NCBI RefSeq assembly: GCF_009711975.1
Contig: NZ_VIKW01000006.1
Span: forward strand, 29,611 to 93,610
Direction of reading: 5' to 3'
Source: Anabaena sp. UHCC 0204
Lineage (GTDB): Bacteria; Cyanobacteriota; Cyanobacteriia; Cyanobacteriales; Nostocaceae
Length of the DNA: 64,000 nt
How positions within the stretch are numbered: the stretch's first letter is position 1; each line of letters starts with the position of its first letter. The notes under the pieces were generated by a model that did no database searches, was not told where the DNA came from, and was given only the letters and a program-made list of their open reading frames with translations. Both the position numbers and the translations under genes were made by a program. Positions 8,816 to 18,758 of the stretch are shown here, piece after piece.

Positions 8816-10099
8816 TTAAGACTGAATGGGATTATCTCTAGGATTTACCAATCTCAACAATTTCTGCTTAATTTGTGCGTCATAAACTTCCCATTTCATT
8901 TTGGCATAAGCCGAATTTTCGTTACCACCAGATAAGAAACCCATGGGAATTTCAAAGCCTCCTGCACCTGTTCTTCCACCACCAAAAAATCGCCCGCTGC
9001 TATCTTGTCCAAAGGCTTCTTTGATAAATTCATCAGGATCTAAGGTAAGTTTTGTAGTTCTCAGAGAACCTATGACTACTTCTAGTTCGTCATCTTCATC
9101 ATGAACAATGCCATAAACTACTGCTGTATGCACATTTTCTTCAGTGACGAGAAAATCAGCGGCTTGGGGAATTGCATCCCGGTCATCATAGCGCAAGTAA
9201 CCAACACCAGCTATGGAAAAGTTATTTTGAACGATGCGGTTTTTAAGCGATCGCTCGATCACATCCATTACCCGTTTAGAACGATTTGCTTGCAGAATAG
9301 CATTTAGTAACTGAGCATCATAGAACCTGCTTAGATACCCAGCGGCCATAAAATCTTCTTCTTGGGCTTGCATTAACCGATTTGTATCTGATCGTAAACC
9401 GTGCATTAAAGCTGTAGCACATTTGACGTGCTGGCTAATGCTGTTGTCTAAAGTCAGCAACCCTGCTTGTAAGTATTGAGTAAAAATTGTGGCAGTTGCT
9501 CGCACATAAGGACGAACATCAACAAATTCTGATTTGAGTTCCCCTTGTAAACTATGATGATCCACTAACACGACTAGAGGAATTCCGGCTTGTTGTATTG
9601 CGGGTAATAACTGAGAAGTAGTTCCCTGGTTGTCAATTAACACAAATCCTTGATAAGATGACAAATCTTTATTTTTTAAGGTTTGCATTGTCCAGCGTTG
9701 AGCCGGTAAATTAGTGAGCTTAACTAGAGCAATATTTTCTTGGTGGCTTAAAGTTCCTGCATAAATAATGTCACACTTGATATCATACTGTTGAGCAATT
9801 AATTGGTAAGTCCAAGCACAGGAAAGCGCATCAGGGTCAGGAAAATCTTGTAAAATCACTAACTGGCGCTCATGGCGATGTCCAAGTAGGGTTTTTTGTA
9901 ACTCTTCGGATTTCTGAGCCGCTAGGGAATTGCCACGTTGGGCTAAATAGATACTACCATCACCATTAGAGGATGATAAGGTAGCTCTGGTTAAAGGAGG
10001 AAGTTCAATTAGCTCTTTCTCTATTTCTACTTCCTCCTGTTTTGGATCTGTGGCTAATGATAAACTTTCAAGTTGAGAAGGCGGATAATTCACGTACAT
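8816..10099 (-). CDS. DHH-family phosphoesterase (NrnA/RecJ-like)
   Basis: A 427-residue DHH/DHHA1 phosphoesterase. Motif I is DFPDPDA at residues 85-91 (after VILQ), motif II LIDNQG at about 154-159, the DHH motif VDHHS at 179-183, and the DHHA1 ending FGGGRTGAGGFEIP near residue 375. Enzymes of this fold hydrolyse nanoRNA, pAp or cyclic dinucleotides with Mn2+. The 75-residue acidic N-terminal extension is not part of the catalytic domain. Substrate cannot be decided from sequence. It stands alone, with 650 bp of gene-free DNA upstream. Confidence 0.9.
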   Translation of the reverse strand: MYVNYPPSQLESLSLATDPKQEEVEIEKELIELPPLTRATLSSSNGDGSIYLAQRGNSLAAQKSEELQKTLLGHRHERQLVILQDFPDPDALSCAWTYQLIAQQYDIKCDIIYAGTLSHQENIALVKLTNLPAQRWTMQTLKNKDLSSYQGFVLIDNQGTTSQLLPAIQQAGIPLVVLVDHHSLQGELKSEFVDVRPYVRATATIFTQYLQAGLLTLDNSISQHVKCATALMHGLRSDTNRLMQAQEEDFMAAGYLSRFYDAQLLNAILQANRSKRVMDVIERSLKNRIVQNNFSIAGVGYLRYDDRDAIPQAADFLVTEENVHTAVVYGIVHDEDDELEVVIGSLRTTKLTLDPDEFIKEAFGQDSSGRFFGGGRTGAGGFEIPMGFLSGGNENSAYAKMKWEVYDAQIKQKLLRLVNPRDNPIQS

Positions 10100-10750
10100 A
10101 AGGAACTGTATTTCTAAATGTGAAAGGTTGTGTTATCCATTTAGATATAATCCAAGTGATCATGCGCTTGTTTAGCTACATGAGACTTGGTAAAAATCTA
10201 AAATTAATTTTGGCACTGTGTAGGGGGTTTATTTTCTGTCAATAGCATGAGTCAAGGATCTATTACATCCACCTACAGTGCATAGAGATGCTGGAAATCA
10301 AGTATGTCGTAAGACTTGGAAGTATATTCGACCTCAAATTTTGTGCTTTTGTCGAAACAAATATGCAGATTTTTACGAAAATTGAATAATCATCTTGAAT
10401 ATTTATTTGACTTGTGGTAAAATCTCTATTCTGTATGCAAATTTATTTTTCAATTTCTCAGTGGCGAATCGTGTAATTATAATTGTAACAAATTATCAGT
10501 TAAGAACAAAAGCTATCTATATATCGTTGTTTGGAAACAAGACAGAGATTCCCTAAGATCAAGATATTCAAAATGTCAAGTTCTGTGGACATAAAAATAT
10601 CAGCTTAGTGGAAATTGACCATAAGCTGTTGTTAGCCCTAACTTAAAACAAGTAAAAACCGTACTTGTAGCTACTGCTAATGACTTTAGTCAGGCAGATT
10701 TTGTACAGGTGAAGTCTTTCCTGAATTTTTGTAGTTGATTGGGTGTAATA
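10100..10750. other. Long intergenic region, nothing recognised
   Basis: About 650 bp between the DHH and HNH genes, both on the minus strand. It is AT-rich, lacks HIP1 sites and known repeat families, and has no plausible coding frame on either strand. It could hold the DHH promoter and a small RNA, but I cannot demonstrate either. Confidence 0.4.
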
Positions 10751-11248
10751 TCAAAGACCTATGACATATTTTTGCCACTCTTGATGAAGTCCACTTTTTA
10801 GATGCTTTGTTACCTCAAAGTAGAGACTACTGTAAGGTTGACGGGGTAAATGACGCAAAGGCATCCGGGCTTCATGCGGTGTCCGACAACCTTTTTTGAC
10901 ATTGCATCGGACGCAAGCAGTGACGATGTTTTCCCAAGTATCACCTCCTCCACGCGATCGCGGCATCACATGATCTAAGGTCAACCCATCCCCTGTGTAA
11001 CCACAATATTGACAAGTATGGCTATCACGATGCAATATATTTCGACGGGTAAGAGGAATTTCCTTATAAGGAACGCGGACATAGTGGCGCAACCGGATAA
11101 CGGTTGGTAGCGGGAAATCCGAGTAAAGGAATTTGCCGTTGTATTCTAAGCGTTCAGCCTTGCCTTTAATCAACAAAACCGTGGCCCGTCGCCAACTGGT
11201 AATGTTGAGCGGTTCGTAAGAGGCGTTCAGGACTAAAACCTTCCCCAT
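10751..11248 (-). CDS. HNH endonuclease family protein
   Basis: A 165-residue stand-alone HNH protein widely conserved in cyanobacteria. The HNH core is visible: CQYCG, then LTLDHVMPRSRGG, ENIVTACVRCN and KKG, giving the two CxxC zinc pairs and the central histidine. The N-terminal VLVLNASYEPLNITSWRRA and KGKAE segments are the family's conserved lead-in. No intron, intein or phage genes surround it, so a housekeeping or repair role is more likely than homing. Exact function is unknown. Confidence 0.9.
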   Translation of the reverse strand: MGKVLVLNASYEPLNITSWRRATVLLIKGKAERLEYNGKFLYSDFPLPTVIRLRHYVRVPYKEIPLTRRNILHRDSHTCQYCGYTGDGLTLDHVMPRSRGGGDTWENIVTACVRCNVKKGCRTPHEARMPLRHLPRQPYSSLYFEVTKHLKSGLHQEWQKYVIGL

Positions 11249-11353
11249 GAATCTGCGCTCAAGGTATTAGTTTTAAATATACTAACACACATATCCTCTT
11301 CTTGGGATATGAGAATAATTTATACATAAGGGATTACTCTTATCAATTGACTT

Positions 11354-12142
11354 TTAGCCGGCTGGCTTATGCTTTGCCAACTTCAGGGCGGATAACAAGA
11401 GAATAGTACCTAATATCAAATACAATTGAGAACTTGATACATAGTTCAACAAATTACTACCTACAAAAGCACCAAGAATTGAACCAGCAGCCATAAAAAC
11501 AATAAATTTTTGCTCTGATTTAATTTCCTCTAATCTTTGCTGACTTCTAAATTTAAACAAACCCATCATAATAGTGGGAATGCTGATTGCTAGGCTCAAA
11601 CTTCCTGCTAATTTGATATCAACTGCAAATAGCAAAATCACTGTGGGAATAATCAACTCACCACCCGCCACACCAAGCATACTACTAAATATGCCAATCA
11701 CAATACCCGCCACAAATCCCAGGCTGATTCTCAACAAACTCGGCAATTGCAAACTACCAAAACTGAAGATAAAATTATGCCCAATCAGTACAATACTAAG
11801 AAAAACTAGAAAAACAACAACGACACGATTTAAAAGTCGTTCATTGACTCGCGTAGCGTAATGAACTCCAATGTAAGAACCAATTAGAGATCCTGCCAAA
11901 ATGTTGATGATTACTGCAAAGTTAGCAAAAACATTTTCAATACCAATAATACCACTACGAAAAACAAAAGAGCAGGTAACAGTAACTAAACTAACAATGA
12001 GATTGATGATAATTGCTGGAAGAGTGCGATAATTAAAAATACTAATTAGTACAGGTAGTCGAAACTCTGCACCACCTAAACCTATTAGTCCACCAAGAAC
12101 TGCCACTAAAGCACCCCAAACAAACGCCCAAATATTTCGCAT
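11354..12142 (-). CDS. TauE/SafE-family anion permease
   Basis: A 262-residue inner-membrane protein with about eight hydrophobic spans and two pseudo-repeated halves. Signatures are GALVAVLGGLIGLGGAEFRLPVL at the N-terminus and the matching FSSMLGVAGGELIIPTVILLF in the second half. Family members export sulfite, sulfonates or related organosulfur anions. Substrate is unknown. It is divergent from the GH15-like gene, 35 bp away, so the promoters must overlap. Confidence 0.88.
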   Translation of the reverse strand: MRNIWAFVWGALVAVLGGLIGLGGAEFRLPVLISIFNYRTLPAIIINLIVSLVTVTCSFVFRSGIIGIENVFANFAVIINILAGSLIGSYIGVHYATRVNERLLNRVVVVFLVFLSIVLIGHNFIFSFGSLQLPSLLRISLGFVAGIVIGIFSSMLGVAGGELIIPTVILLFAVDIKLAGSLSLAISIPTIMMGLFKFRSQQRLEEIKSEQKFIVFMAAGSILGAFVGSNLLNYVSSSQLYLILGTILLLSALKLAKHKPAG

Positions 12143-12177
12143 CTAAATCTCCAAACTCACACTGCAACAGCGACATA

Positions 12178-15100
12178 ATGAACACATCCACCACATTACC
12201 AACTCGCTTGGATTTTTACTACCAGCAAATCAAGACAATTATTCTAGCGCGTCAAAATCCGATTACAGGGTTGTTACCAGCTAGTACCGCTATTACTGCT
12301 CATGGAGATTATACAGATGCCTGGGTGCGAGATAATGTTTATAGTATTTTGGCAGTTTGGGGTTTAGCCTTAGCTTATCGCAAATTAGATCATGATGATG
12401 GGCGGACTTATGAACTTGAACATAGCGTAGTCAAGTTAATGCGAGGTTTGTTGTTTTCTATGATGCGACAAGCCCATAAAGTAGAAACATTTAAACATAC
12501 ACAATCTTTATTGGACGGACTTCACGCCAAATACAATACAGCCACAGGTGATATTGTTGTCGGTGATGATGAATGGGGACATTTGCAACTTGACGCTACA
12601 TCTATATTTTTATTGATGTTGGCACAAATGACCGCCGGCGGATTATCAATTATTTTTACATTGGATGAAGTTAACTTTGTCCAAAACCTTGTTTATTATA
12701 TTGGTAGAGCTTACCGAACACCAGATTTTGGTATTTGGGAACGGGGTAATAAAATTAATCATGGTAGTGCAGAATTAAACGCTAGTTCCTTGGGAATGGC
12801 CAAAGCAGCATTAGAATCCATGAATGGTTTGAATTTATTTGGTGTACATGGTAGTCAAGCATCAGTAATTCATGTTTTACCAGATGAAATCGCTAGGGCT
12901 AGAATTACTTTAGAATCTTTATTACCCAGAGAATCAGGTTCTAAAGAAGTTGATGCGGCGTTATTAAGTATTATTAGTTATCCCGCTTTTGCTGTGAAAG
13001 ATGAAGCACTAAGAGAACGAACTTTTAAAGAAATTATTCAGAAATTAGGCGGAAAATATGGTTGTAAACGGTTTTTACGAGATGGACATCAAACCGTTTT
13101 AGAAGACACAGAACGCTTACATTATGAACCTAGTGAACTAAAACAATTTGAGCATATTGAATGTGAATGGCCATTATTTTTCACTTATTTAGTTCTTGAC
13201 GGATTATTTCGTGGTGAAAAATCACAAGTTGAGAAATATCAAAAACTTTTACAATCATTATTAGTAGAACAAGGTGGTTTACAGCTATTACCAGAAGTTT
13301 ATTATGTTCCTGAGGAAAATATAGAAGCTGAAAAATTAAATCCCCAATCTCAATTACGCTTACCTAATGAAAACGTTCCTTTAGTATGGGCGCAAAGTTT
13401 ATATTATCTGGGTGAAATGTTAAGTGAAAACTTAATTTCCCTCGGAGATATTGATCCTTTAGGTAGACATTTGAACTTAGGAAAAAAGCGCAGTGCGTTA
13501 GTCCAAATTGCTTTAATAGCAGAAGATGAAGAATTACAAACCCAGTTAGAAGTATATGGAATTGAAACCCAAACACCGACTCAAGTAGCACCAATTCAAG
13601 TGAGAAAATCTGAGGAACTTTCCCGAATTTATACACAAATTGGCAGAAATGATCAACTTGGGTTAACAGGCCGTCCATTACGAAGACTCAGAAGTTTAAC
13701 AATATCGAAATTTTTTCGGATTCGAGATCAAACAGTTGTCTTTTTACCATCATTTTTAGATTCTCAGCAATTTTATTTAACCCTTGATTATCACTTCTTA
13801 GTAGATCAAATTAGAGGTGAATTAGCTTACATCCAAAAATATTGGAGTGATTTAGGTCGTCCGACTTTGACTTTAATGATTACTCGGACAATGCTAGAAA
13901 CTGGTTCTGAAGCATTATTAGAATTAATGCAAGAACTCAAAGATGGTATTTGTAACGGAGTCAAGGTAAAATTAGGAAAACTAAATCAATTAATGCTGAC
14001 AGCAGCAATGCAAAGAATTGATTTTTTATCAGATACAATATTGTCTCAGTCTCCAGTCATAAATAGGGGAATTCGTTGTTATTACCTGACTTCTCATTTA
14101 GAAAAAAGTTGGTCTTTGGGACATACCCAAGAATTCCAAATGGAATGCGAAACTAACTTAGATTTATTATTAGAACATTTACGTTCATCAGAAAATATTT
14201 ATGAGCAAATTGAATTACTGCAAACATTAACTCGGTTACAGGGTTTAGAATTTGATACAGGATATGCTGGTCCAAGTCATCCTGTCACCGTAGCTGATTT
14301 ACTCGATGAAGTCTATACCAAAGCCGGAGATTTAGGAATTTGGGCGGTGGTGCGACGGGCTGCGGGTTTACGCCAAATGCTTGATATTGGCTTATCAGAC
14401 GCGGTAACGAGTATTTTGGTTCAAGGAAAGCAAATTGCAGTTGGAAGGGCTTACAGTCAAGCTTCCTTGATGGTTGTTCCTATGTCTGGTGGTGAGATTG
14501 CTGAGAAAATTAATAACTTTTGTCGTGAGGATATCCGCGATCGCGTTTTAACCCAAGAAATATTAATTTATCTCGGTGTTTTAATCAAATCAGAACCAGA
14601 ATTATTTCGCGGTTTTCTGACATTAAGAGTCGGTTATCTGATTCTTTTAATTACTAGTGAAATAGCCAGAGAATTCATCCTTACCCAAGATGAAGCTTAT
14701 GAACAATTAATGCAATTATCGCCTTTTGAAGTGAAAATGCGGTTGCGTCAAGTGTTAACTGGATATAGTGGCGTGAGTAGTTTATTACGTCAACAGGAAT
14801 CATTGCACGTCAAACAAAAAGAAAGTGATATTGCTTGGGTTTTGTTACCTGTAATTAGAGAAGAAACGGAAGTTCCTCCTGATGGTTGGCGGAGATTTCG
14901 TCAAGCAGAAGGCGCATTGAACCGTGTACCCAAAGACTTTTTTAAAGAAGTTTGGCTATTAATGCAGCATTGCAAAGGTTTAGTGATTGGTGATAAATTA
15001 GAACGCCGAAATCGCTTAGAAAGTGAAATCATGCTTTCAGAAATGACAGCAGGAGAAAGAAATTTTGCTTTATTAGTTGAACATTTGCTAAATAAAATTG

Positions 15101-15384
15101 AAGCCCCAGAATATCGCCAAGTAAATGTAGAAGCTTTGATGGAATTGGCTACAATCGTCGCTAATAACCCCAGCTTGCAAATTGAAGAATATATAGTTTT
15201 AGATGTGTTAATCGGTCATGCGGTGCGGTTAGCGTGGTTAGAAAATCATCCCCATCGTAATGATTATTATGATGAAGATAAAACCAGTGCATGGCCATCA
15301 TTTTATAATAGCTCTCCTCAAGATTGCGCTAATTATATTTTGAAAGCATTTAGGTTCTTGACGGAGTTTGTTCAGGATGTTTAA
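12178..15384 (+). CDS. GH15 / phosphorylase-kinase-alpha-beta-like protein
   Basis: A 1068-residue protein whose N-terminal half (about 20-430) resembles the (alpha/alpha)6 barrel of glycoside hydrolase family 15 and the alpha/beta subunits of eukaryotic phosphorylase kinase. Visible motifs are GLLPAST, the GDYTDAWVRDNVYSILAVWGLALAY segment, GDDEWGHLQLDATSIFLL, and GIWERGNKINHGSAELNASSLGMA. The C-terminal 550 residues are helical and lack a recognised catalytic domain. It may act on glycogen or regulate its use, but this is inference. It lies 95 bp upstream of the Roco gene on the same strand. Confidence 0.85.
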   Translation: MNTSTTLPTRLDFYYQQIKTIILARQNPITGLLPASTAITAHGDYTDAWVRDNVYSILAVWGLALAYRKLDHDDGRTYELEHSVVKLMRGLLFSMMRQAHKVETFKHTQSLLDGLHAKYNTATGDIVVGDDEWGHLQLDATSIFLLMLAQMTAGGLSIIFTLDEVNFVQNLVYYIGRAYRTPDFGIWERGNKINHGSAELNASSLGMAKAALESMNGLNLFGVHGSQASVIHVLPDEIARARITLESLLPRESGSKEVDAALLSIISYPAFAVKDEALRERTFKEIIQKLGGKYGCKRFLRDGHQTVLEDTERLHYEPSELKQFEHIECEWPLFFTYLVLDGLFRGEKSQVEKYQKLLQSLLVEQGGLQLLPEVYYVPEENIEAEKLNPQSQLRLPNENVPLVWAQSLYYLGEMLSENLISLGDIDPLGRHLNLGKKRSALVQIALIAEDEELQTQLEVYGIETQTPTQVAPIQVRKSEELSRIYTQIGRNDQLGLTGRPLRRLRSLTISKFFRIRDQTVVFLPSFLDSQQFYLTLDYHFLVDQIRGELAYIQKYWSDLGRPTLTLMITRTMLETGSEALLELMQELKDGICNGVKVKLGKLNQLMLTAAMQRIDFLSDTILSQSPVINRGIRCYYLTSHLEKSWSLGHTQEFQMECETNLDLLLEHLRSSENIYEQIELLQTLTRLQGLEFDTGYAGPSHPVTVADLLDEVYTKAGDLGIWAVVRRAAGLRQMLDIGLSDAVTSILVQGKQIAVGRAYSQASLMVVPMSGGEIAEKINNFCREDIRDRVLTQEILIYLGVLIKSEPELFRGFLTLRVGYLILLITSEIAREFILTQDEAYEQLMQLSPFEVKMRLRQVLTGYSGVSSLLRQQESLHVKQKESDIAWVLLPVIREETEVPPDGWRRFRQAEGALNRVPKDFFKEVWLLMQHCKGLVIGDKLERRNRLESEIMLSEMTAGERNFALLVEHLLNKIEAPEYRQVNVEALMELATIVANNPSLQIEEYIVLDVLIGHAVRLAWLENHPHRNDYYDEDKTSAWPSFYNSSPQDCANYILKAFRFLTEFVQDV

Positions 15385-15478
15385 ACTCAGACTTTCTGCC
15401 TAATATATAGTAGGCTGTTACCCAGAATAGGTTTGACTATAATAATTCGATTTTGGTAGTGAGAGAAAAGATTTGGTT

Positions 15479-18400
15479 ATGGCACGAGATCAGGCTTATC
15501 AGAAAGCAGCGCAGCGTATCGAAAAGGCACGGCAAGAGGGAGCAATAAAACTCGATCTCAGCGATATGGAACTGACTGAGATTCCAGAAGAGATCGTCTC
15601 CCTGACTCAGTTACAACTGCTTGACCTCTCCAATAACCAACTGACAGTCATCCCAGATGCGATTGCCTCCCTGACTCAGTTACAAGAGCTTGACCTCTCC
15701 AACAACCAACTGACAGCCATCCCAGATGCGATTGCCTCTCTGACTCAGTTACAAGAGCTTGACCTCTCAGACAACCAACTGACAGAACTGCCAGAAGTGA
15801 TCGCCTCCCTGACTCAGTTGCAAGAACTTAATCTCTCTTATAACCAATTGACCGCACTGCCAAAGGTGATTTTATCCTTGACTCAGCTACAATCGTTTTC
15901 CTTTTATGCAAACAAATTGACAGAATTGCCAGAGGCAATTACATCCCTGACAGAGTTGCAAACCCTTGGTCTTGCTGAAAACCAACTAGAAACTTTACCA
16001 GCATCAATAGGTAAACTAAGAAGATTGAATTATCTTGAATTACATGGTAATAAGCTCCACTCACTTCCAGACTCATTTGGTGAATTGAAAAATCTAGAAA
16101 TTCTGTGGTTAGGAGAGCTACAGGAGCAGGGCTACGGTAATCCACTAGGCCAGATCCCTGAATGTATTAGGCATTTAAAAAAGTTGGAGTTCCTTGGAGT
16201 AAGTGCTTGTTCATTAGATTTTTTACCTGATTGGTTAGGCGAACTCATATCACTGGAAAGTCTACAATTGTCTGCAAACCAGCTAACTGACTTACCAGTA
16301 TCTCTAGGGCAACTTCCTAAACTCAAGACTCTTAAACTTCATGAAAATCCCCTCAATCCTGAACTTGCTGCTGCCTACGAACAAGGAACTCAAGCTGTAT
16401 TGGAATATTTGCGAGCCAAAGCAGAGCAACAAATAATACTCAATGAAGCCAAACTAATCTTAGTTGGTGAGGGTGAAGTGGGCAAAAGTTGCCTGTTAGG
16501 GGCGTTACGGGGGGATGAATGGGTAGAAGGTCGCCCCACCACCCACGGCATTGAAATTAAACCTGTCATCGTCACAGATCCCGATAGCGGAACAGAAATC
16601 ACTTTAAATGGTTGGGATTTTGGTGGTCAGAGGGTTTATCGTCCCACACACCAGTTGTTTTTTAGCTCACCAGCCGTGTATCTGGTAGTCTGGAAACCAC
16701 GGGAAGGAATCCAGCAAAATTTTGTAAAAGAGTGGATCACACTGATCAAACATCGAGCGCCGGATGCCAAGGTGTTGATAGTTGCAACCCACGGCGGACC
16801 CAAACAGCGACAACCAGATATTGACAAACAGGAAATTTTGGATCAATTCGGTAAAGATACGGTGGTTGATTTCTTCCATGTAGACAGCAAACCCCAGGAA
16901 AATACGACAGATGACACCGAACTGGCAAGACTAAAAGATACTATTGCTCGTATTGCTGCATCTCTTCCTGAAGTTGGGCGTTCTGTTCCTGCTAAATGGC
17001 AACGGGTAAGAGAAATCTTGAAAACCAGTGATCAAGCCTATCTGGCATACAATGAGGTTATTGCCATCTGCGCTGAACAGGGAATTGATGAGCAGCAAGC
17101 AGAATTATTTATTGTGATTTACAGTAAATCAGGTCATTTTATTCATTACCACGACTCTGTACTCCGCAATATCGTCATCCTCAAACCCGACTGGTTAGCA
17201 AAGGCAATCAGCTTTGTGTTGGATGATCAAATGACACGCAAACGCAACGGTTTAGCAGCATTTGACCATCTCAGCCAATTATGGAGTCATCCCCCATTTG
17301 AAGGAGAAGAAGGTTATCCGAAAGAACTACATTCAGTATTTCTGGGACTGATGAAACGCTTTGATTTATCCTATGAAGTGGTTTTTAATCCATCTGAGCC
17401 TAGCAATACGAGCTTGATTGCTCAACTTGTTCCTGATACACGCCCAGACCAATTACCAAATTGGGGAGAACAACCAGAACCAGGAGACAGACAACAGGTA
17501 CAAATTTGCCGCATTGTGGATAGTCGGGGACAGTTTGCAGTGGCAGAAGGATTGTTTTATCAGTTGATTGTCCGCTTACATAAATATTCACTTGGACGGA
17601 ATAATTACAACAACAGCATCCACTGGCAACGAGGTTTAATGCTTGACAATGGCTACAACGGTCGAGCATTGCTAGAGTATGTGGACAGTGATGTAAAAAT
17701 CACAGTCCGGGCAGCTTATCCAGAACGCTTTTTATCCTACCTCACGGAAGAAATTAAATGGCTGGTCGAAAATTTCTGGGAAGGTTTGCGTTGTAACGTT
17801 ATGGTTGCTTGTGTTGCGCCTTGCGGCATCAATAGACCTGGAAACGGATTATTTGAGGTAGAGAAATTAATTAAGAGTAAAAAGAAGAATCGTAATGAGT
17901 TTCTCTGTACAGTTTCAGGATGTGATGAATGGCAAAATATTGATTGTTTGCTAAATAACGCACCCACAACTCCGCCCCCATCACAAGTATTTGGTATTGA
18001 GCAATTTCGAGATGTTCTCAAAAACGAGTTGAAAGTCATCCGTCAAGATTTAGTTATTTTAGATAGTCGAGATGAAAAACGCTTTCAGGAATTGTCTCAA
18101 GAACAACGTACTATTCTCAGCCAAGTTGATCAACAATTTGCAATATTAATGCAAATGCTCACAGATGAAGCCAAAGATGGACCTCGTTTGTTTAGCTTTA
18201 AACCCATTGATCCGAAATTTTTCGATAAACCCAAATGGATAAGTGCCAAGTTTCAACTTACTCTCTGGTGTGAACACGCACGTCAACCGCTTCCAGTCTT
18301 AAATCCTGATGATCCAAAAAAGGGAGTCTATGAATTAGACTTACCCCGTGAGTGGTTTACCAAAGCAGTCCCTTATCTTAAACTTTTAACAGGAACTCTC

Positions 18401-18718
18401 AGCTTAGTTTTACCTGTAGCTGGTTCAGCAACCAAGTTAATGTTAGATGACACAGCCTACAAAGCCATTGAAGAACAACTAGATTTAGGACAAAAAACCA
18501 TTGAATCTACCTTAAAAGGGGGTGATATGGCTTTAGTTGAAAAGTCTGATCATGCTTCCTTTGCAGAAGGTGATGCAATTCGCGCCCAAGGCTCGATTTT
18601 ACGAGAATTACACGCCCTCTTGAAACAAAAAGATCCTAGTTTTGGTAGTTTAGTACGAGTGCAGAATAAACGCCGTGAATTTTTGTGGGTTCATCCTCAA
18701 TTTGTAAATGAATATTAA
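15479..18718 (+). CDS. Roco protein: LRR-Roc GTPase-COR
   Basis: A protein of about 1079 residues. I prefer ATG 15479 over the in-frame TTG at 15473. Residues about 18-300 are leucine-rich repeats, the first several nearly identical at 23 residues each. A Roc GTPase domain follows, with P-loop GEGEVGKS (about 330-337), WDFGGQ for G3 (about 379-384) and VATHGG as the G4 equivalent. The COR domain (about 500-800) has LKPDWLAKAISFVL. The last 230 residues are helical (coiled coil near 855-900) and of unknown fold. Bacterial Roco proteins are GTP-controlled dimers. The input and output here are unknown. Confidence 0.93.
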   Translation: MARDQAYQKAAQRIEKARQEGAIKLDLSDMELTEIPEEIVSLTQLQLLDLSNNQLTVIPDAIASLTQLQELDLSNNQLTAIPDAIASLTQLQELDLSDNQLTELPEVIASLTQLQELNLSYNQLTALPKVILSLTQLQSFSFYANKLTELPEAITSLTELQTLGLAENQLETLPASIGKLRRLNYLELHGNKLHSLPDSFGELKNLEILWLGELQEQGYGNPLGQIPECIRHLKKLEFLGVSACSLDFLPDWLGELISLESLQLSANQLTDLPVSLGQLPKLKTLKLHENPLNPELAAAYEQGTQAVLEYLRAKAEQQIILNEAKLILVGEGEVGKSCLLGALRGDEWVEGRPTTHGIEIKPVIVTDPDSGTEITLNGWDFGGQRVYRPTHQLFFSSPAVYLVVWKPREGIQQNFVKEWITLIKHRAPDAKVLIVATHGGPKQRQPDIDKQEILDQFGKDTVVDFFHVDSKPQENTTDDTELARLKDTIARIAASLPEVGRSVPAKWQRVREILKTSDQAYLAYNEVIAICAEQGIDEQQAELFIVIYSKSGHFIHYHDSVLRNIVILKPDWLAKAISFVLDDQMTRKRNGLAAFDHLSQLWSHPPFEGEEGYPKELHSVFLGLMKRFDLSYEVVFNPSEPSNTSLIAQLVPDTRPDQLPNWGEQPEPGDRQQVQICRIVDSRGQFAVAEGLFYQLIVRLHKYSLGRNNYNNSIHWQRGLMLDNGYNGRALLEYVDSDVKITVRAAYPERFLSYLTEEIKWLVENFWEGLRCNVMVACVAPCGINRPGNGLFEVEKLIKSKKKNRNEFLCTVSGCDEWQNIDCLLNNAPTTPPPSQVFGIEQFRDVLKNELKVIRQDLVILDSRDEKRFQELSQEQRTILSQVDQQFAILMQMLTDEAKDGPRLFSFKPIDPKFFDKPKWISAKFQLTLWCEHARQPLPVLNPDDPKKGVYELDLPREWFTKAVPYLKLLTGTLSLVLPVAGSATKLMLDDTAYKAIEEQLDLGQKTIESTLKGGDMALVEKSDHASFAEGDAIRAQGSILRELHALLKQKDPSFGSLVRVQNKRREFLWVHPQFVNEY
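15575..15862. repeat. Near-identical 69-bp LRR-coding tandem repeats
   Basis: Four consecutive 69-bp units encode 23-residue LRRs. Units 2 and 3 differ by only a few bases (shared ASLTQLQELDLS), whereas later LRRs in the same gene are diverged. This indicates recent expansion or gene conversion of the repeat array. Confidence 0.85.
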
Positions 18719-18758
18719 TTTCTAGAGTCAACTTTTACAGTAGATAAAAACCGCGCTT

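Noticed and set aside
10751-11248. Homing endonuclease or prophage marker
   Set aside because: The HNH protein is of a conserved cyanobacterial type and no intron, intein or phage structural gene lies near it.
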